Of a DNA stretch of 64,000 nt, positions 1 to 10,190 are shown piece by piece; position 1 is the stretch's first letter; each line of letters opens with the position of its first letter. The position numbers and the translations under genes were made by a program. Under the pieces are notes generated by a model that did not search any database, had not been told where the DNA came from, and worked only from the letters and a program-made list of their open reading frames with translations. Source of the stretch: Colwellia sp. (GTDB lineage: Bacteria > Pseudomonadota > Gammaproteobacteria > Enterobacterales > Alteromonadaceae); NCBI GenBank assembly GCA_013215465.1, contig JABSOW010000001.1, forward strand, positions 79,575 through 143,574. The letters are read 5' to 3'.

Positions 1-797
1 GCAAGATGTTGGATTGCACCAGAAATGCCTACAGCAATGTATAAATCTGGCGCTACAATTTTTCCTGTTTGGCCTACTTGCATGTCATTAGGTACAAAGC
101 CAGCGTCTACAGCAGCGCGTGATGCACCAATTGCAGCACCTAACTTGTCAGCAATACCATCGAATAACTTAAAGTTATCGCCATTTTGCATACCACGACC
201 TCCTGAAATAACTACGCTTGCGACGCCTAAGTCTGGGCGTTCTGAAACAGTTAATTCATCACTTACATGGCTTGAAATACCAGCATTTATCACATTATCT
301 AGGCTTGTAATGCCTGCAGAGCCATCACAAGCAACGGGATTAAACCCTGTTGAACGAACGGTGATAACTTTTTTAGCATCTAAACTTTGTACTGTTGCAA
401 TGGCATTACCTGCATAGATAGGGCGCACAAATGTATCGGCACTTTCTACAGCAATAATATCTGAAATTTGAGCCACATCTAATAAAGCTGCAACGCGAGG
501 CATAAAGTTTTTTCCTGTCGTTAATGCGGTCGCCATAACAACGCTGTAATCAGCAGCTAATTCAGAGACTAATAAACTGACGTTTTCAGCTAGTTGATGC
601 TCATACGCTGCACTGTCTGCAACTACTACCTTTGTAATACCATTAACTTTTGCTGCTTTTTCTGCAACGGTTTGACAATTATGACCCACAACTAAAATAG
701 TGATATCACCACCAATTTTTTGTGCCGCAGCAACTGTTTTTAATGTATCCGCTTTTAACACACTGTTATCGTGTTCTGCGTAAACTAAAATGCTCAT
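1..797 (-). CDS. etfA: Electron transfer flavoprotein alpha subunit (partial, C-terminus outside window)
   Basis: EtfA carries FAD and passes electrons from acyl-CoA dehydrogenases to ETF-quinone oxidoreductase. The reverse strand is open from an ATG at 797 to the window edge, giving about 265 residues of a protein that is usually near 310. It starts [12 protein letters not shown]. The C-terminal FAD domain is recognisable from [20 protein letters not shown] and [20 protein letters not shown]. The ATG overlaps the etfB stop (ATGA), so the two are translationally coupled. The neighbours are beta-oxidation genes, which fits the role. The sequence shows the motifs; the function is family knowledge. 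Confidence 0.95.
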   Translation of the reverse strand, partial: MSILVYAEHDNSVLKADTLKTVAAAQKIGGDITILVVGHNCQTVAEKAAKVNGITKVVVADSAAYEHQLAENVSLLVSELAADYSVVMATALTTGKNFMPRVAALLDVAQISDIIAVESADTFVRPIYAGNAIATVQSLDAKKVITVRSTGFNPVACDGSAGITSLDNVINAGISSHVSDELTVSERPDLGVASVVISGGRGMQNGDNFKLFDGIADKLGAAIGASRAAVDAGFVPNDMQVGQTGKIVAPDLYIAVGISGAIQHL

Positions 798-1546
798 GAG
801 ATCACCTTTGCTTCATTTTTTAACTTTTCAACTAATTCATCAATTGATTCAACAATGATACCTGCTTCACGCTCTCTAGGTGGTGTAACTTTTAACAAGA
901 TAGTACGTGCAGTTAAATCAATACCAAAATCGGCAGCCGATTTTACTTCTAATGGCTTACGCTTAGCTTTCATGATGTTTGGTAAAGATGCGTAACGAGG
1001 TTCATTTAAACGCAAGTCAGTAGTAACAATGGCGGGTAAGTTAAGCGAAACAGTTTGTAAACCTCCGTCTACTTCACGTGTTATGTTAACTTTTTCCCCT
1101 TCAACTTTAACTTCAGAGGCGAAAGTGCCTTGTGCTAAACCTGTTAATGCTGCAAGCATTTGACCTGTTTGGTTGTTATCGCTGTCGATAGATTGTTTAC
1201 CTAAGATAACCAATTGAGGTTGCTCTTCTTCAACAATTTTTTGCAATAATTTAGCAATATTCAACGCGTCTAAATTTTGGTCTGTTTCAATTTGTATCGC
1301 GCGGTCGGCGCCAAGAGCAAGTGCTGTTCGAAGTTGCTCTTGGCAATTTTTATCACCAATAGAAATAACAATAACTTCAGTTGCTGTGCCTGCTTCTTTA
1401 AGGCGAACAGCTTCTTCTACGGCAATTTCACAAAATGGATTGATTGCCATTTTAACGTTAGCTAAATCAACGTTTGAATTATCAGATTTAACGCGTACTT
1501 TGACGTTATAGTCGATGACACGTTTGATGGGTACTAATACTTTCAT
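794..1546 (-). CDS. etfB: Electron transfer flavoprotein beta subunit
   Basis: EtfB pairs with EtfA and binds AMP in the soluble cytoplasmic ETF that accepts electrons from acyl-CoA dehydrogenases. The 250 residues match the usual length. It begins [19 protein letters not shown]. The family signature follows around residues 155-195 ([20 protein letters not shown], then [19 protein letters not shown]). It is the first gene of an etfBA pair with a 4-bp overlap. The gap of 60 bp upstream separates it from the thioesterase gene. A paralogous housekeeping ETF may exist elsewhere, so this copy may serve the catabolic island. Confidence 0.95.
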   Translation of the reverse strand: MKVLVPIKRVIDYNVKVRVKSDNSNVDLANVKMAINPFCEIAVEEAVRLKEAGTATEVIVISIGDKNCQEQLRTALALGADRAIQIETDQNLDALNIAKLLQKIVEEEQPQLVILGKQSIDSDNNQTGQMLAALTGLAQGTFASEVKVEGEKVNITREVDGGLQTVSLNLPAIVTTDLRLNEPRYASLPNIMKAKRKPLEVKSAADFGIDLTARTILLKVTPPREREAGIIVESIDELVEKLKNEAKVIS

Positions 1547-1606
1547 TAGATTTACTTTTCCTATATGGATTATCCGCTAAGATTTTCGTTGTTATTTGTT
1601 TTAAAT

Positions 1607-2044
1607 TTATTCATTATTATGTGTTAATTCTTTTTCTAATAAAATAAATGCCGCATAAGAAAGGTTTATCTTACTTTGCATTTCATGGCTAAAGGAAACA
1701 ATAATGCTTTCACTTTTAGCCGCAACCTTTTGATGTGTCTCACTATAAATAATTTGACTTAAAGTAAACCTATCTTTGCTTAGTTTCTCGACTTTGGTCG
1801 CAATGATAATATTATCAGGATAAGTAAGGGAAAATTTAAACTGACAATCGATATAAGCAACAACAAAACCAAGCCTAGCTTGCCCAAGCGCAGATCTAAT
1901 ATTACTATCTGTAAAAAATTTAACCCTACCTTCTTCACAGTAACGAAAATAATTACTGTTATTTACATGTCCTAACATATCCATATCTCCCCATCTAATG
2001 GGGTGCTTTAGTTGATGAGGATAATGATGTAATTGATCGTTCAA
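1607..2044 (-). CDS. Acyl-CoA thioesterase, hotdog fold (4HBT/FadM-like)
   Basis: This 145-residue protein is a single hotdog domain of the 4-hydroxybenzoyl-CoA thioesterase/FadM type, expected to hydrolyse acyl-CoA thioesters in the cytoplasm. The N-terminal signature is RWGDMDMLGHVNNSNYF at about residues 17-33, with the family Asp and the GHVNN turn. It follows the PaaI-like thioesterase gene on the same strand with a 40-bp gap. Two different thioesterases side by side in a beta-oxidation cluster suggest release of a dead-end CoA ester or recycling of CoA. The substrate cannot be read from the sequence. Confidence 0.8.
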   Translation of the reverse strand: MNDQLHHYPHQLKHPIRWGDMDMLGHVNNSNYFRYCEEGRVKFFTDSNIRSALGQARLGFVVAYIDCQFKFSLTYPDNIIIATKVEKLSKDRFTLSQIIYSETHQKVAAKSESIIVSFSHEMQSKINLSYAAFILLEKELTHNNE

Positions 2045-2084
2045 AAAAGTTCTCCTCTTTTATGATAATGTGGTAATTTCGTGA

Positions 2085-2501
2085 CTATACATTAGAATTA
2101 GATTGCTCTTTTCTATAACGAAATACTCCTTGCCCTGAAGCAATTATATTGTCAAAAGAATCGTATACATTAGCAGAACCATAATAGATATTTCGACCAG
2201 AAGCCGTAACTCTTCCAATAGCATAAAGCTTATTGGATTGAGCTTGCCCTAAATAATTAATGTTTAACGATAAAGTTAACGCTTTTTTATAGTCCAGAAG
2301 GTCTTCGCTATATGCCCCTGATAATGCAGTTGCAGCATCCAATAATGCCGATATAAAGCCACCATGGGGAATATCTGAAAGATTTAGATGTTCAGGCTTA
2401 AGCTCAACACTTATTTTAATATAATTTTCTTGCCACTCTTCAATCACAAAACCTAAGTAATCATTAAAGGGAGGCATTTTTTTTTGTGCCCAAGGTTTCA
2501 T
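2085..2501 (-). CDS. PaaI-family thioesterase
   Basis: A 138-residue hotdog protein of the PaaI/YbdB group. The key segment is LSDIPHGGFISALLDAATAL (about residues 43-62), where the HGG and the Asp of LLDAA are the conserved active-site elements. Family members hydrolyse aryl- or acyl-CoA esters. It lies 9 bp downstream of the enoyl-CoA hydratase gene, so it is almost certainly co-transcribed. The start is the only ATG compatible with a full domain. The substrate is unknown; a role in editing CoA esters of the island pathway is inference from context. Confidence 0.8.
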   Translation of the reverse strand: MKPWAQKKMPPFNDYLGFVIEEWQENYIKISVELKPEHLNLSDIPHGGFISALLDAATALSGAYSEDLLDYKKALTLSLNINYLGQAQSNKLYAIGRVTASGRNIYYGSANVYDSFDNIIASGQGVFRYRKEQSNSNV

Positions 2502-2510
2502 TTTAAACTC

Positions 2511-3245
2511 TCACTTTCTGTTTCTTGCAGCTTGAGATTCTTCACTTTGAAGTAACTTAGAAAAAATTACTAACTCATTTTTAATAACATCATTAAGTAT
2601 TGTCTGCTGAGTTGCTTTAAGGAGTTTTTTTGTTGTACGCAAGGCATTTTGAGGTTTGTTCGCTAAGGCTTTCGCTTTGCTTAAGGCAAAATCAAATACT
2701 TCAGATTTGTCTATTTGCTGATTGACTATACCGATACTAATTGCTGTTTCAGTATCAAAAGCATCGCCCAGCATTAATATTTCAGCGGCTTTACGATAAC
2801 CAGCTAACTGAGGAATAAGCAAGCTTGATCCTCCTTCGGGGCAAACACCTAAATCGACGAAAGGCATCTTAAAATAAGTTTCTGAGGCATAAACAAAATC
2901 AAAATGAAGTAACATGGTTACTCCTATACCAATGGCAACCCCAGATACTGCTCCAACGATCGGCTTTGGGTAGTTATGTAGTTCATATAATAAAATTGAT
3001 GCCGGTGATACTTTATTAGGATCACGACTATCGAAATCTTTTAGATCATTACCCGCTGAAAACGCATCATTCGTACCGTGTATAAGTACTACTTTAATAC
3101 TTTCATCAGAAACGCTATCTTTCAGTGCTTTAGCCATAGCATGATACATTAAGTTGTTTAAGGCATTTTTTTTCTCTGGACGATAAATACCTATGTGTAA
3201 TACACCACTCTCTTTATGAATTAATATATTTTCTTGATATTTCAT
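2511..3245 (-). CDS. Enoyl-CoA hydratase/isomerase family protein
   Basis: Crotonase-fold protein of 244 residues. The oxyanion-hole regions are visible as FSAGNDLKDFDSRDP (about 62-76) and AVSGVAIGIGVTMLLHFDFV (about 99-118). FVDLGVCPEGGSSLLIPQL supplies a Glu near residue 135, the position of one catalytic Glu. The first catalytic Glu of true hydratases (GGGxE) is not obvious because the motif reads GIGVTML. It could therefore be an isomerase or another crotonase activity. It sits between nitronate monooxygenase-like and PaaI-like genes, with gaps of 11 and 9 bp. Confidence 0.85.
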   Translation of the reverse strand: MKYQENILIHKESGVLHIGIYRPEKKNALNNLMYHAMAKALKDSVSDESIKVVLIHGTNDAFSAGNDLKDFDSRDPNKVSPASILLYELHNYPKPIVGAVSGVAIGIGVTMLLHFDFVYASETYFKMPFVDLGVCPEGGSSLLIPQLAGYRKAAEILMLGDAFDTETAISIGIVNQQIDKSEVFDFALSKAKALANKPQNALRTTKKLLKATQQTILNDVIKNELVIFSKLLQSEESQAARNRK

Positions 3246-3256
3246 ATTTGCTGTAC

Positions 3257-4234
3257 CTATTTATTATTCAGACGGTTTAAACGACAGAGAGCCAAATCGT
3301 ATTCTGTTTTAAAGCGTTCAACGATAGTAGATACATCAGTAATATCTGCAATACTGCCTAATCCTTGACCTGCACCCCAAATGTCTTTCCAAGCCTTAGA
3401 TTTACTGCCGCCAGAGGAGCCAAATTTCATTTGATTTTTATCGCCTGCTGCTAAATTTTCAGGATCTAAGCCTGCATTAGAAATACTCGGCTTGAGATAA
3501 TTTCCATTAATGCCCGTAAATAATGAGCTATAAACAATATCTTTCGCACTATGTTCAACCAACATGTTTTTATATTCTTGATCAGCATTAGCTTCTTTGG
3601 TTGCAATAAAACGCGTTCCTATATAGGCAAAGTCAGCACCTAAAGCCTGTGCTGAGAGTATAGATGCACCATTAGCAATGGAGCCAGATAACGCAATAGG
3701 GCCATCAAAGATTTTTTTTATTTCACTAACTAAAGCAAAAGGACTTAACGTACCCGCATGGCCACCTGCGCCAGCACACACTAGGACTAAACCATCTACA
3801 CCAGCTTCTATTGCTTTTTCAGCATGACGAACATTAATAACATCGTGAAAAATAATGCCACCATAAGCATGAATACGTTCGACTAATTTTGCATCTAAAG
3901 CGCGTAAGCTTGTAATAATGACCGGCACCTTATATTCAATACAAGTATTCACATCATCCTCTAAACGGTCATTGCTCTTATGAACAATTAAATTAACCGC
4001 ATATGGGGCAACGATGGCGTTAGGGTTATCGACCTGATATTGATCTAACTCAGTTTTGATTGTTGTTAGCCATTCACCAAGTAATGATTGAGGACGCGCA
4101 TTAAGTGCCGGAAAAGATCCTACAATACCTGCTTTACATTCGGCGATAACTAACTCTGGTCCCGAGATGATAAACATAGGAGCACTGATGATAGGCAAAT
4201 ATAATTTATTTTGTAACGTTTTTGGAATTGACAT
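3257..4234 (-). CDS. Nitronate monooxygenase (2-nitropropane dioxygenase) family FMN protein
   Basis: TIM-barrel FMN protein of 325 residues. Motifs are PIISAPMFIISGPELVIA near the N-terminus, the loop VCAGAGGHAGTLSPFALVSE, and the phosphate-binding ALSGSIANGASILSAQALGA with GTRFIATKEA. The family oxidises alkyl nitronates, but many members of catabolic clusters have other or unknown roles. A longer frame extends upstream to 4297. I prefer the ATG at 4234 because AGGAAG lies 5 nt before it and the extra 21 residues do not look like the family. It is placed between the hydratase and the FadB-like gene in one leftward run. Confidence 0.85.
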   Translation of the reverse strand: MSIPKTLQNKLYLPIISAPMFIISGPELVIAECKAGIVGSFPALNARPQSLLGEWLTTIKTELDQYQVDNPNAIVAPYAVNLIVHKSNDRLEDDVNTCIEYKVPVIITSLRALDAKLVERIHAYGGIIFHDVINVRHAEKAIEAGVDGLVLVCAGAGGHAGTLSPFALVSEIKKIFDGPIALSGSIANGASILSAQALGADFAYIGTRFIATKEANADQEYKNMLVEHSAKDIVYSSLFTGINGNYLKPSISNAGLDPENLAAGDKNQMKFGSSGGSKSKAWKDIWGAGQGLGSIADITDVSTIVERFKTEYDLALCRLNRLNNK

Positions 4235-4316
4235 ATGACTTCCTAAAATATATTCGATGTGATGAACAAAAAATTGGTTATGCCATGAAACTGACATAAA
4301 TAATTTTATAACTCAT

Positions 4317-6413
4317 TTAGCTGTTGGCCCACTGGGTTAAGGTTTTTTCTTCTGCGACAAGTTGTTTTAATAACTCTGCAGGTTGCCAAAACGCTTCACC
4401 GTAACAGGAGCCAAACTCACATATGGTCCGATAAACTTTTTCTAAACCAATGGTATCCGCATAAAACATTGGACCCCCTCTGTAGGCTGGAAATCCATAA
4501 CCGAATACGTAAACTACGTCGATATCACTAGGACGTTGTGCAATACCTTCTTCAAGTATTTTAAAACCTTCGTTGATCAAAGCAAAAGTCAAACGTTCTA
4601 AAATAGTAACGTCATTTATTTCTTTGCGCTTAACACCTTTGTTTTTGGCTTGTGCTTTAATCACCTCAAGTACTATTGGGTCAGCAATACGTTGTCTAGT
4701 TTCGGGATCATATTTGTAATAACCTGCACCAGTTTTCTGACCTAAACGGCCCATTTCATACAAAGAATCCGCAATACAATAGGTTCTGGCATCACCTTTT
4801 TCTTTATCTGTTAAGGCTTCGCGCGCTTTATAGCCAATGTCTATTCCCGCTAAATCTGCAACAGCTAATGGCCCCATTGCCATACCAAAGCTTTGCATGA
4901 CGGTGTCTATATCTTGAGGTGTTGAGCCTTCAAGCAAACATAATTGAGCTTCACGAGCATATTGACGCAGCATACGGTTACCAATAAATCCATAACAAAC
5001 TCGAGACAATGCGGGGACTTTTTTAATGGTTTTAGCCATCGCCATTGACGTTGCTAGTACTTGATCAGAGGTTTTATCACCACGTATAATTTCAAGTGAT
5101 TTCATTACATTAGCAGGACTAAAAAAATGAAGACCAATAACATCTTGAGGACGAGAAGTTGACTCCGCAATTAAATTTACGTCTTGATAAGAAGTATTAC
5201 TCGCTAAAATAGCGCCTTGCTTACACACTTTATCGAGCTTAGCGAATACTTGTTTTTTGATGTCTATATTTTCAAAAACCGCTTCAATAACCAAATCCAT
5301 TTCAGCTAAATCATTATAATCGGTTGTACCTGTAATCAGTTTTTGACGTTGAGTAGCAAGCTCAGTAGTCAATTTACCTTTATTAACAGTCATGGCGTAA
5401 TTTTTAGCGATAATACCTTTACCGCGTTGCAATGCTTCATCGTTAATTTCAAGTAAAGTAACAGGGATACCAACATTAACAAAATTCATTGCAATGCCTC
5501 CTCCCATTGTACCGCCACCAATAATACCCACTCGTTTAATTTTTTTTACCTGAGTGTCTTTTGGTAAGTTTTTAATTTTTGAAGACATTCTTTCGGCAAA
5601 AAACATATGACGTAATGAAGCCGACTGCGGTGATTGCATGCACTCTACAAATAGAGTTCTTTCAATTTTAATACCTTCATTAAAAGGTTTGTTCAATGCA
5701 GCTTCAATACACTCAACAATACGCTGCGGTGCTTCTTGTCCGCGAAAACGTTTATTTAATTTTTCTCTAAATTCAGCGAAAAATTCAGCTGAAGTGTCTT
5801 CTTTATCAACGTCTAAATCCCTTACTCTTTTAAGCACAGCACCTTGTGCAATTACTTCTTTGGCAAAATCTAGTGCAGAGGTAAGTAAATTTCCTTCAAC
5901 CACTTTATCAATTAAACCAATACTTAGCGCTTTAGCTGCCGTAATGGGCGTGCCAGTAGTAATTAAGTCAAGTGCGGCTTTAACACCGGCTAACCTTGGT
6001 ACTCTTTGTGTTCCACCAGCACCAGGTAACAGTCCTAACTTAACTTCAGGTAAGCCAACTTGAGCGGTAGACAATGCACAACGGTAGTGACAAGCCAGCG
6101 CAGTTTCTAATCCTCCGCCAAGTGCGGTTCCATGAATCGCGGCAATAATAGGTTTTTGAGATGCTTCAACAAAATCAAGAAGTTCAGGTAATGAAGGGGA
6201 CACAGGTTGTTTACCAAACTCTGATATGTCTGCTCCAGCAATAAATGTACGCCCCTCGCAGATCAGAACTAACGCTAAAGATGCATCATTTTGTGCTTGT
6301 GCAACCGCATCTTGAATACCTATACGTAATGCCTGAGAAAGCGCGTTAACTGGCGGGTTATTTAAACGAATAACACCGATATCACCTTCTAATTGATAAC
6401 TAACAATTGTCAT
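4317..6413 (-). CDS. Bifunctional enoyl-CoA hydratase / 3-hydroxyacyl-CoA dehydrogenase (FadB/FadJ/PimF-type)
   Basis: A 698-residue fusion catalyses the second and third steps of beta-oxidation. Residues 1-190 are crotonase: [18 protein letters not shown] and [20 protein letters not shown] carry both catalytic Glu residues. A linker leads to the NAD-binding domain, which opens at about residue 296 with [31 protein letters not shown] holds the dehydrogenase His. The C-terminal helical domain contains [13 protein letters not shown] and [12 protein letters not shown]. The length and architecture match short FadJ-like proteins and the PimF role of pimeloate operons. Thiolase lies 25 bp upstream. 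Confidence 0.93.
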   Translation of the reverse strand: MTIVSYQLEGDIGVIRLNNPPVNALSQALRIGIQDAVAQAQNDASLALVLICEGRTFIAGADISEFGKQPVSPSLPELLDFVEASQKPIIAAIHGTALGGGLETALACHYRCALSTAQVGLPEVKLGLLPGAGGTQRVPRLAGVKAALDLITTGTPITAAKALSIGLIDKVVEGNLLTSALDFAKEVIAQGAVLKRVRDLDVDKEDTSAEFFAEFREKLNKRFRGQEAPQRIVECIEAALNKPFNEGIKIERTLFVECMQSPQSASLRHMFFAERMSSKIKNLPKDTQVKKIKRVGIIGGGTMGGGIAMNFVNVGIPVTLLEINDEALQRGKGIIAKNYAMTVNKGKLTTELATQRQKLITGTTDYNDLAEMDLVIEAVFENIDIKKQVFAKLDKVCKQGAILASNTSYQDVNLIAESTSRPQDVIGLHFFSPANVMKSLEIIRGDKTSDQVLATSMAMAKTIKKVPALSRVCYGFIGNRMLRQYAREAQLCLLEGSTPQDIDTVMQSFGMAMGPLAVADLAGIDIGYKAREALTDKEKGDARTYCIADSLYEMGRLGQKTGAGYYKYDPETRQRIADPIVLEVIKAQAKNKGVKRKEINDVTILERLTFALINEGFKILEEGIAQRPSDIDVVYVFGYGFPAYRGGPMFYADTIGLEKVYRTICEFGSCYGEAFWQPAELLKQLVAEEKTLTQWANS

Positions 6414-6438
6414 AAACTAATTCCTTACTTTTAGAAAG

Positions 6439-7638
6439 TTAAACACGCTCAATGACTACAGCGATACCTTGACCAATACCAATACACATTGTCGCTAATG
6501 CATATCGACCACCCGTTTTTTCTAATTGGCGTAATGCAGTCATCATAATACGCGTACCACTAGCCCCCAAAGGATGACCAATCGCAATCGCACCACCATT
6601 TTGATTAACACGAGGATCATCAAAAGCAATACCGAGTTGTTTCATGCAACCTAGTGCTTGTACTGCAAATGCTTCATTAAATTCTAAAACATCCATATCC
6701 GCTAGCGTTAAGCCCGCCCTTGCTAATGCTTTTTGTGAAGCTGGTACTGGCCCTAAGCCCATAACACGTGGTGGTACACCTGCAATGGCACCGGCAATAA
6801 TTCTACCGCGAGGTTTAATACCCGCTTTTTCACCCACTTCTTTACTACCAATAATCATTGCAGAAGCACCATCGTTAATGCCTGAAGCATTACCCGCGGT
6901 AACTACGCCATCAAATAATGGTCGTAATTTACCTAGTGCTTCTGTTGTTGAAGATGGACGTGGATGTTCATCAGTTGATATTGAAAGTGCTGGCTTCTTA
7001 CGACCTTGTGAAACTTCAATTGGAATGATCTCATCGTTAAAATATCCAGCTACTTTGGCCGCTTCATATTTAGCTTGAGAGGCCGCCGCAAATGCATCAC
7101 ACTCTTCTCTGCTAATATTTAAAATACTCGCAATATTGTCTGCCGTTTCAGGCATTGAATGACCGCCATACTTTTTAATGAACTCTGGATTAGTAAAACG
7201 AGCACCCATTGTGGTATCAAACATTTCTTGCTGTCTAGCAAAGGCAGAGGTTGCTTTAGCTAAAACAAAAGGGGCGCGACTCATAGATTCAACGCCACAA
7301 GCAACAAATAATTCCCCTTCATTTGTTTTTACACATCTAGCTGCATCTAACGCTGCAGCTAAACTTGAACCACACAAACGGTTAACGGTTAAACCACCGC
7401 ACTCTATCGGCAAACCAGCTAATAGTCCTGCAAAGCGAGCTACATTTCGGCTATCTTCACCTGCCTGATTCGTATTACCTGCAATAACATCTTCATAAAG
7501 ACTTAAATCAAAATCGTTGCGTTGTACTAAGGTTTTTATAAGGTGCGCAAGCATATCATCTGGTCGAACAGAAGATAAAATGCCTCCATGACGTCCAAAT
7601 GCGGTTCTTGCGGCATCATATATATATGCATCTTTCAT
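6439..7638 (-). CDS. Acetyl-CoA C-acyltransferase (thiolase; FadA/PcaF/PimB-type)
   Basis: Type I thiolase of 399 residues that cleaves 3-oxoacyl-CoA to acetyl-CoA plus a shortened acyl-CoA. The nucleophile Cys is in NRLCGSSLAAALDAAR (Cys89). The acid/base pair is His355 in GGAIAIGHPLGASG and Cys385 in TMCIGIGQG. The N-terminus (RTAFGRHGGILSSVRPDDML) resembles 3-oxoadipyl-CoA thiolases, which act on dicarboxyl-CoA esters; this is a resemblance, not proof. It lies 25 bp upstream of the FadB-like gene and 9 bp downstream of the acyl-CoA synthetase. Confidence 0.93.
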   Translation of the reverse strand: MKDAYIYDAARTAFGRHGGILSSVRPDDMLAHLIKTLVQRNDFDLSLYEDVIAGNTNQAGEDSRNVARFAGLLAGLPIECGGLTVNRLCGSSLAAALDAARCVKTNEGELFVACGVESMSRAPFVLAKATSAFARQQEMFDTTMGARFTNPEFIKKYGGHSMPETADNIASILNISREECDAFAAASQAKYEAAKVAGYFNDEIIPIEVSQGRKKPALSISTDEHPRPSSTTEALGKLRPLFDGVVTAGNASGINDGASAMIIGSKEVGEKAGIKPRGRIIAGAIAGVPPRVMGLGPVPASQKALARAGLTLADMDVLEFNEAFAVQALGCMKQLGIAFDDPRVNQNGGAIAIGHPLGASGTRIMMTALRQLEKTGGRYALATMCIGIGQGIAVVIERV

Positions 7639-7647
7639 AATTTTTCC

Positions 7648-9495
7648 TTATAAATTTATATAATTAACTAAGACTGGAAAGGCGATTAACAATTTAGCGA
7701 CTATCTCTTTGTCTTGTGTATTTGATAATTGAATGTTTACAACCTGACCTTTTTCCGGATCAAATACTGATTCAACTTGGGCAGTGATTTCATTTGTTTC
7801 AAACAAAGTATTAATACTAAATTCTGTTGCTTTATTACGTAATAATGGTTTGAAAACTTTGCCGACAGCGGTTAACGGTATGCTATCAAGTATTTCGATA
7901 CGTTTAGGAATTGCAGCTCTTTCGCTAATATGCTCTTGGCAATGTAAAAGTAATTCAGATGAAGTAGTTTTCTTCTTATTTTCTACAACCACATAGGCAA
8001 CAGGTATCTCTCCTGAATGAGCGTCAGGTTGACCTATAGCAACCGATTGGATGACATCAGGATGCGCCATTAATGCATCTTCAATGATCTGTGGATCAAT
8101 ATTATGACCTCCACGGATAATCAAATCTTTTGCTCTACCAGTCAGCTGTATATGTCCTAACTCATTGATCACACCTAAATCACCCGTATTGAACCACTCA
8201 TTTTCGATCCATGCGCCATCATTATCACTTTCATTCAAATAACCTTGAAAGATATTAGGACCTTTTACCAAAATAATGCCAGGTTCATTAGTTGCACAAA
8301 TACGGCTAATTTTATTATCAATGAGTTCAACAGCAATCACGCGGGAATATGGTATGCCATTACCAACGGCAACCCCGTTAACATCATAGCCAGGCAATAC
8401 TCTAGCAATCAAACATGATGACTCTGTCATGCCATAACCATTGGTCACATTGCAATTAAACTTTTGCTGAAAAGATAATTTTAATTCAATAGGTAGAGGC
8501 GCTGAACCGCAGGCAGCATGCTCAAAACAGGTAAGATCAATTTTTTCATCCTGCTGTTGTAATAAAACAGACATGATGGTGGGTACGGTAGGAAACCAGC
8601 ACACTTGATATTTATTAACAAAATACCACCAATTCTTAACCGTGTTTTGGCTTCTAAACCCTTCAGGGGTCATAATAACAACTGTACGACCTGCACAAAA
8701 TATTGCTAAGCTCGCGGCAATAACACCAAAGACATGGAATAATGGTAATGCATTCAAAACGGCGGATTTACCATGAGATGTATTAAATCCTGCATAAATT
8801 TGAACAACAAAACTAATATTGTCATGAGATATTTTTGCAATTTTTGGGTGCCCTGTTGTTCCTCCTGTATGGAAGTACATCGCAATATCGTCACCCTTAG
8901 GTTTTAAGGATTGCGCCAATCTCTCACTAGGTTGGGTAGATATCGCACTATTAAAATCTGTAATGGTTAATTTTTTATTACTGATCTCACCATAGCTATT
9001 ATCGAGTACAAGTATATGTTCAAGTGATGGAACGCGTTCAAGAATCTCATGAACTTTTTTACCTAATTCAGTTGCATCATCAAGCGAAACAGTTACTAAT
9101 ACCTTTGTTTTTACCTCATTTAAAATTTCAACAATATGATCAACTTGTAGAAGGTAGTTAATAGGATTGGCAATCCCCACAACTTGGGAAGCCCACATAC
9201 TAAGGTGGGTTTCAGTCAAATTGGGAAGTAAAATAGATACAACATCTGTACGTTCAACGCCGAATGTTTTATAAAGGTTTGCTGTTTGATTAATTTTCTT
9301 GGCTAAAGTAGCAAAAGTTAGTTTTTTGGCAACTTCATCTCTAGAAGCAGTTAAGTGCTCAGCTATGGCTATATCACCAGAATATTCCTCTGCAGCATGG
9401 CAAATCACATCGTATGTTGTTTTACAATGATATCGGTCTTGGTAGCTTATTTCTTCTAAATTAGCTATTAACTCTAATTCTGTTGGTTTGGACAT
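7648..9495 (-). CDS. Acyl-CoA synthetase (AMP-binding, ANL superfamily)
   Basis: ANL adenylating enzyme of 615 residues that would activate the carboxylic substrate to its CoA ester. Motifs in order: phosphate loop FHTGGTTGHPKIAKISHDN, A5 NGYGMTESS, A7 WFNTGDLG, A8 TGRAKDLIIRGGHNID, and the catalytic Lys in TAVGKVFKPLLR. The roughly 60-residue C-terminal extension ends at INL. It is the first gene of the leftward catabolic run (ligase, thiolase, FadB-like, NMO-like, hydratase and thioesterases). A 17-bp palindrome at 9571-9587 lies 76 bp upstream of the start and may be its operator. The chain length or type of substrate is not visible. Confidence 0.9.
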   Translation of the reverse strand: MSKPTELELIANLEEISYQDRYHCKTTYDVICHAAEEYSGDIAIAEHLTASRDEVAKKLTFATLAKKINQTANLYKTFGVERTDVVSILLPNLTETHLSMWASQVVGIANPINYLLQVDHIVEILNEVKTKVLVTVSLDDATELGKKVHEILERVPSLEHILVLDNSYGEISNKKLTITDFNSAISTQPSERLAQSLKPKGDDIAMYFHTGGTTGHPKIAKISHDNISFVVQIYAGFNTSHGKSAVLNALPLFHVFGVIAASLAIFCAGRTVVIMTPEGFRSQNTVKNWWYFVNKYQVCWFPTVPTIMSVLLQQQDEKIDLTCFEHAACGSAPLPIELKLSFQQKFNCNVTNGYGMTESSCLIARVLPGYDVNGVAVGNGIPYSRVIAVELIDNKISRICATNEPGIILVKGPNIFQGYLNESDNDGAWIENEWFNTGDLGVINELGHIQLTGRAKDLIIRGGHNIDPQIIEDALMAHPDVIQSVAIGQPDAHSGEIPVAYVVVENKKKTTSSELLLHCQEHISERAAIPKRIEILDSIPLTAVGKVFKPLLRNKATEFSINTLFETNEITAQVESVFDPEKGQVVNIQLSNTQDKEIVAKLLIAFPVLVNYINL

Positions 9496-9570
9496 TTACG
9501 CTCACTCTAATACAAGTTGTAATTATTTATTAATACTACGATACTAACCAGACAAAAAGATAGCTCACAC

Positions 9571-9587
9571 ATTCTGCAGTGCGGAAT
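9571..9587. promoter_or_regulatory. 17-bp palindrome, copy 1, upstream of acyl-CoA synthetase
   Basis: ATTCTGC-AGT-GCGGAAT is an imperfect inverted repeat (one mismatched pair) that ends 76 bp before the leftward acyl-CoA synthetase start. It is related to the sites at 11161, 17415 and 19334. The arrangement fits a dimeric repressor or activator; the style recalls IclR-type operators, but the regulator is not in the window. Confidence 0.55.
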
Positions 9588-9654
9588 CTTATTTTGCAAG
9601 TGTTTATTTAGGGAAGGCATGATTTGTAGTTTATAAAATAATTTTATAATCTAA

Positions 9655-10075
9655 TCGTCATTAGCAATGTCACACCTCGTTGACGGTAAATCAAGAACCA
9701 ATATTGTTAAATATTTAAAAGTTGCCAGAGGTATCGTAAATATTTAGAAATATCTTGATGAGTGAATTAATAATTTAAATCAAGAGTAATATACATGCCT
9801 TCTAATAAATATTAACAGCGCCATAGCTTGAATATTTTAGCCACTTTGTTGAAGGTAACAGTACGCTAATGGACGCTTGCAATCTGAAAATTCAAATCTA
9901 TATAGCCAATATCGGTGATATTCAATACGAAATAAGTAATACCTATCGTCTTTTCATTATAAGTTTTTATAGATAACACCCTGTAGTCTACAAAAAATGA
10001 AAAGAGCTTTCAGAAACTATAAAAAATCATCACAGGTAACGATCTTTAATATTCCTTTGAATATCCAACTATCAT
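9655..10075 (+). pseudogene. IS630-family transposase relic
   Basis: Three stretches on the plus strand, separated by stops and frameshifts, read like an IS630-type transposase. First comes LAMSHLVDGKSRTNIVKYLK at 9664-9723, an HTH region, with the in-frame continuation KYLDE-stop-INNLNQE. Second, LEYFSHFVEGNSTLMDACN is followed by IQIYIANIGDIQYEISNTYR near 9828-9950. Third, FNIPLNIQLS appears near 10052. At least two in-frame stops and two frame changes show it is dead. The downstream DDE catalytic half is missing. The assignment rests on remembered family motifs. Confidence 0.6.
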
Positions 10076-10190
10076 AAAATAAAAAGGTAATAAAAAAAGT
10101 CATGCTCTAAGCCTGATCAGAGTAACCTTATCCTCCCACCCTAATTTGTCCACGGTTGACGACGATAAGTATTGTAACTATAAAAAATAG

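Noticed and set aside
25..417. A 130-codon plus-strand frame
   Set aside because: It is the antisense shadow of etfA, which has clear family motifs on the other strand.
1571..1587. TATCCGC-TAA-GATTTTC upstream of etfB as a fifth palindrome
   Set aside because: Only one half-site resembles the consensus and with two mismatches; symmetry is poor.
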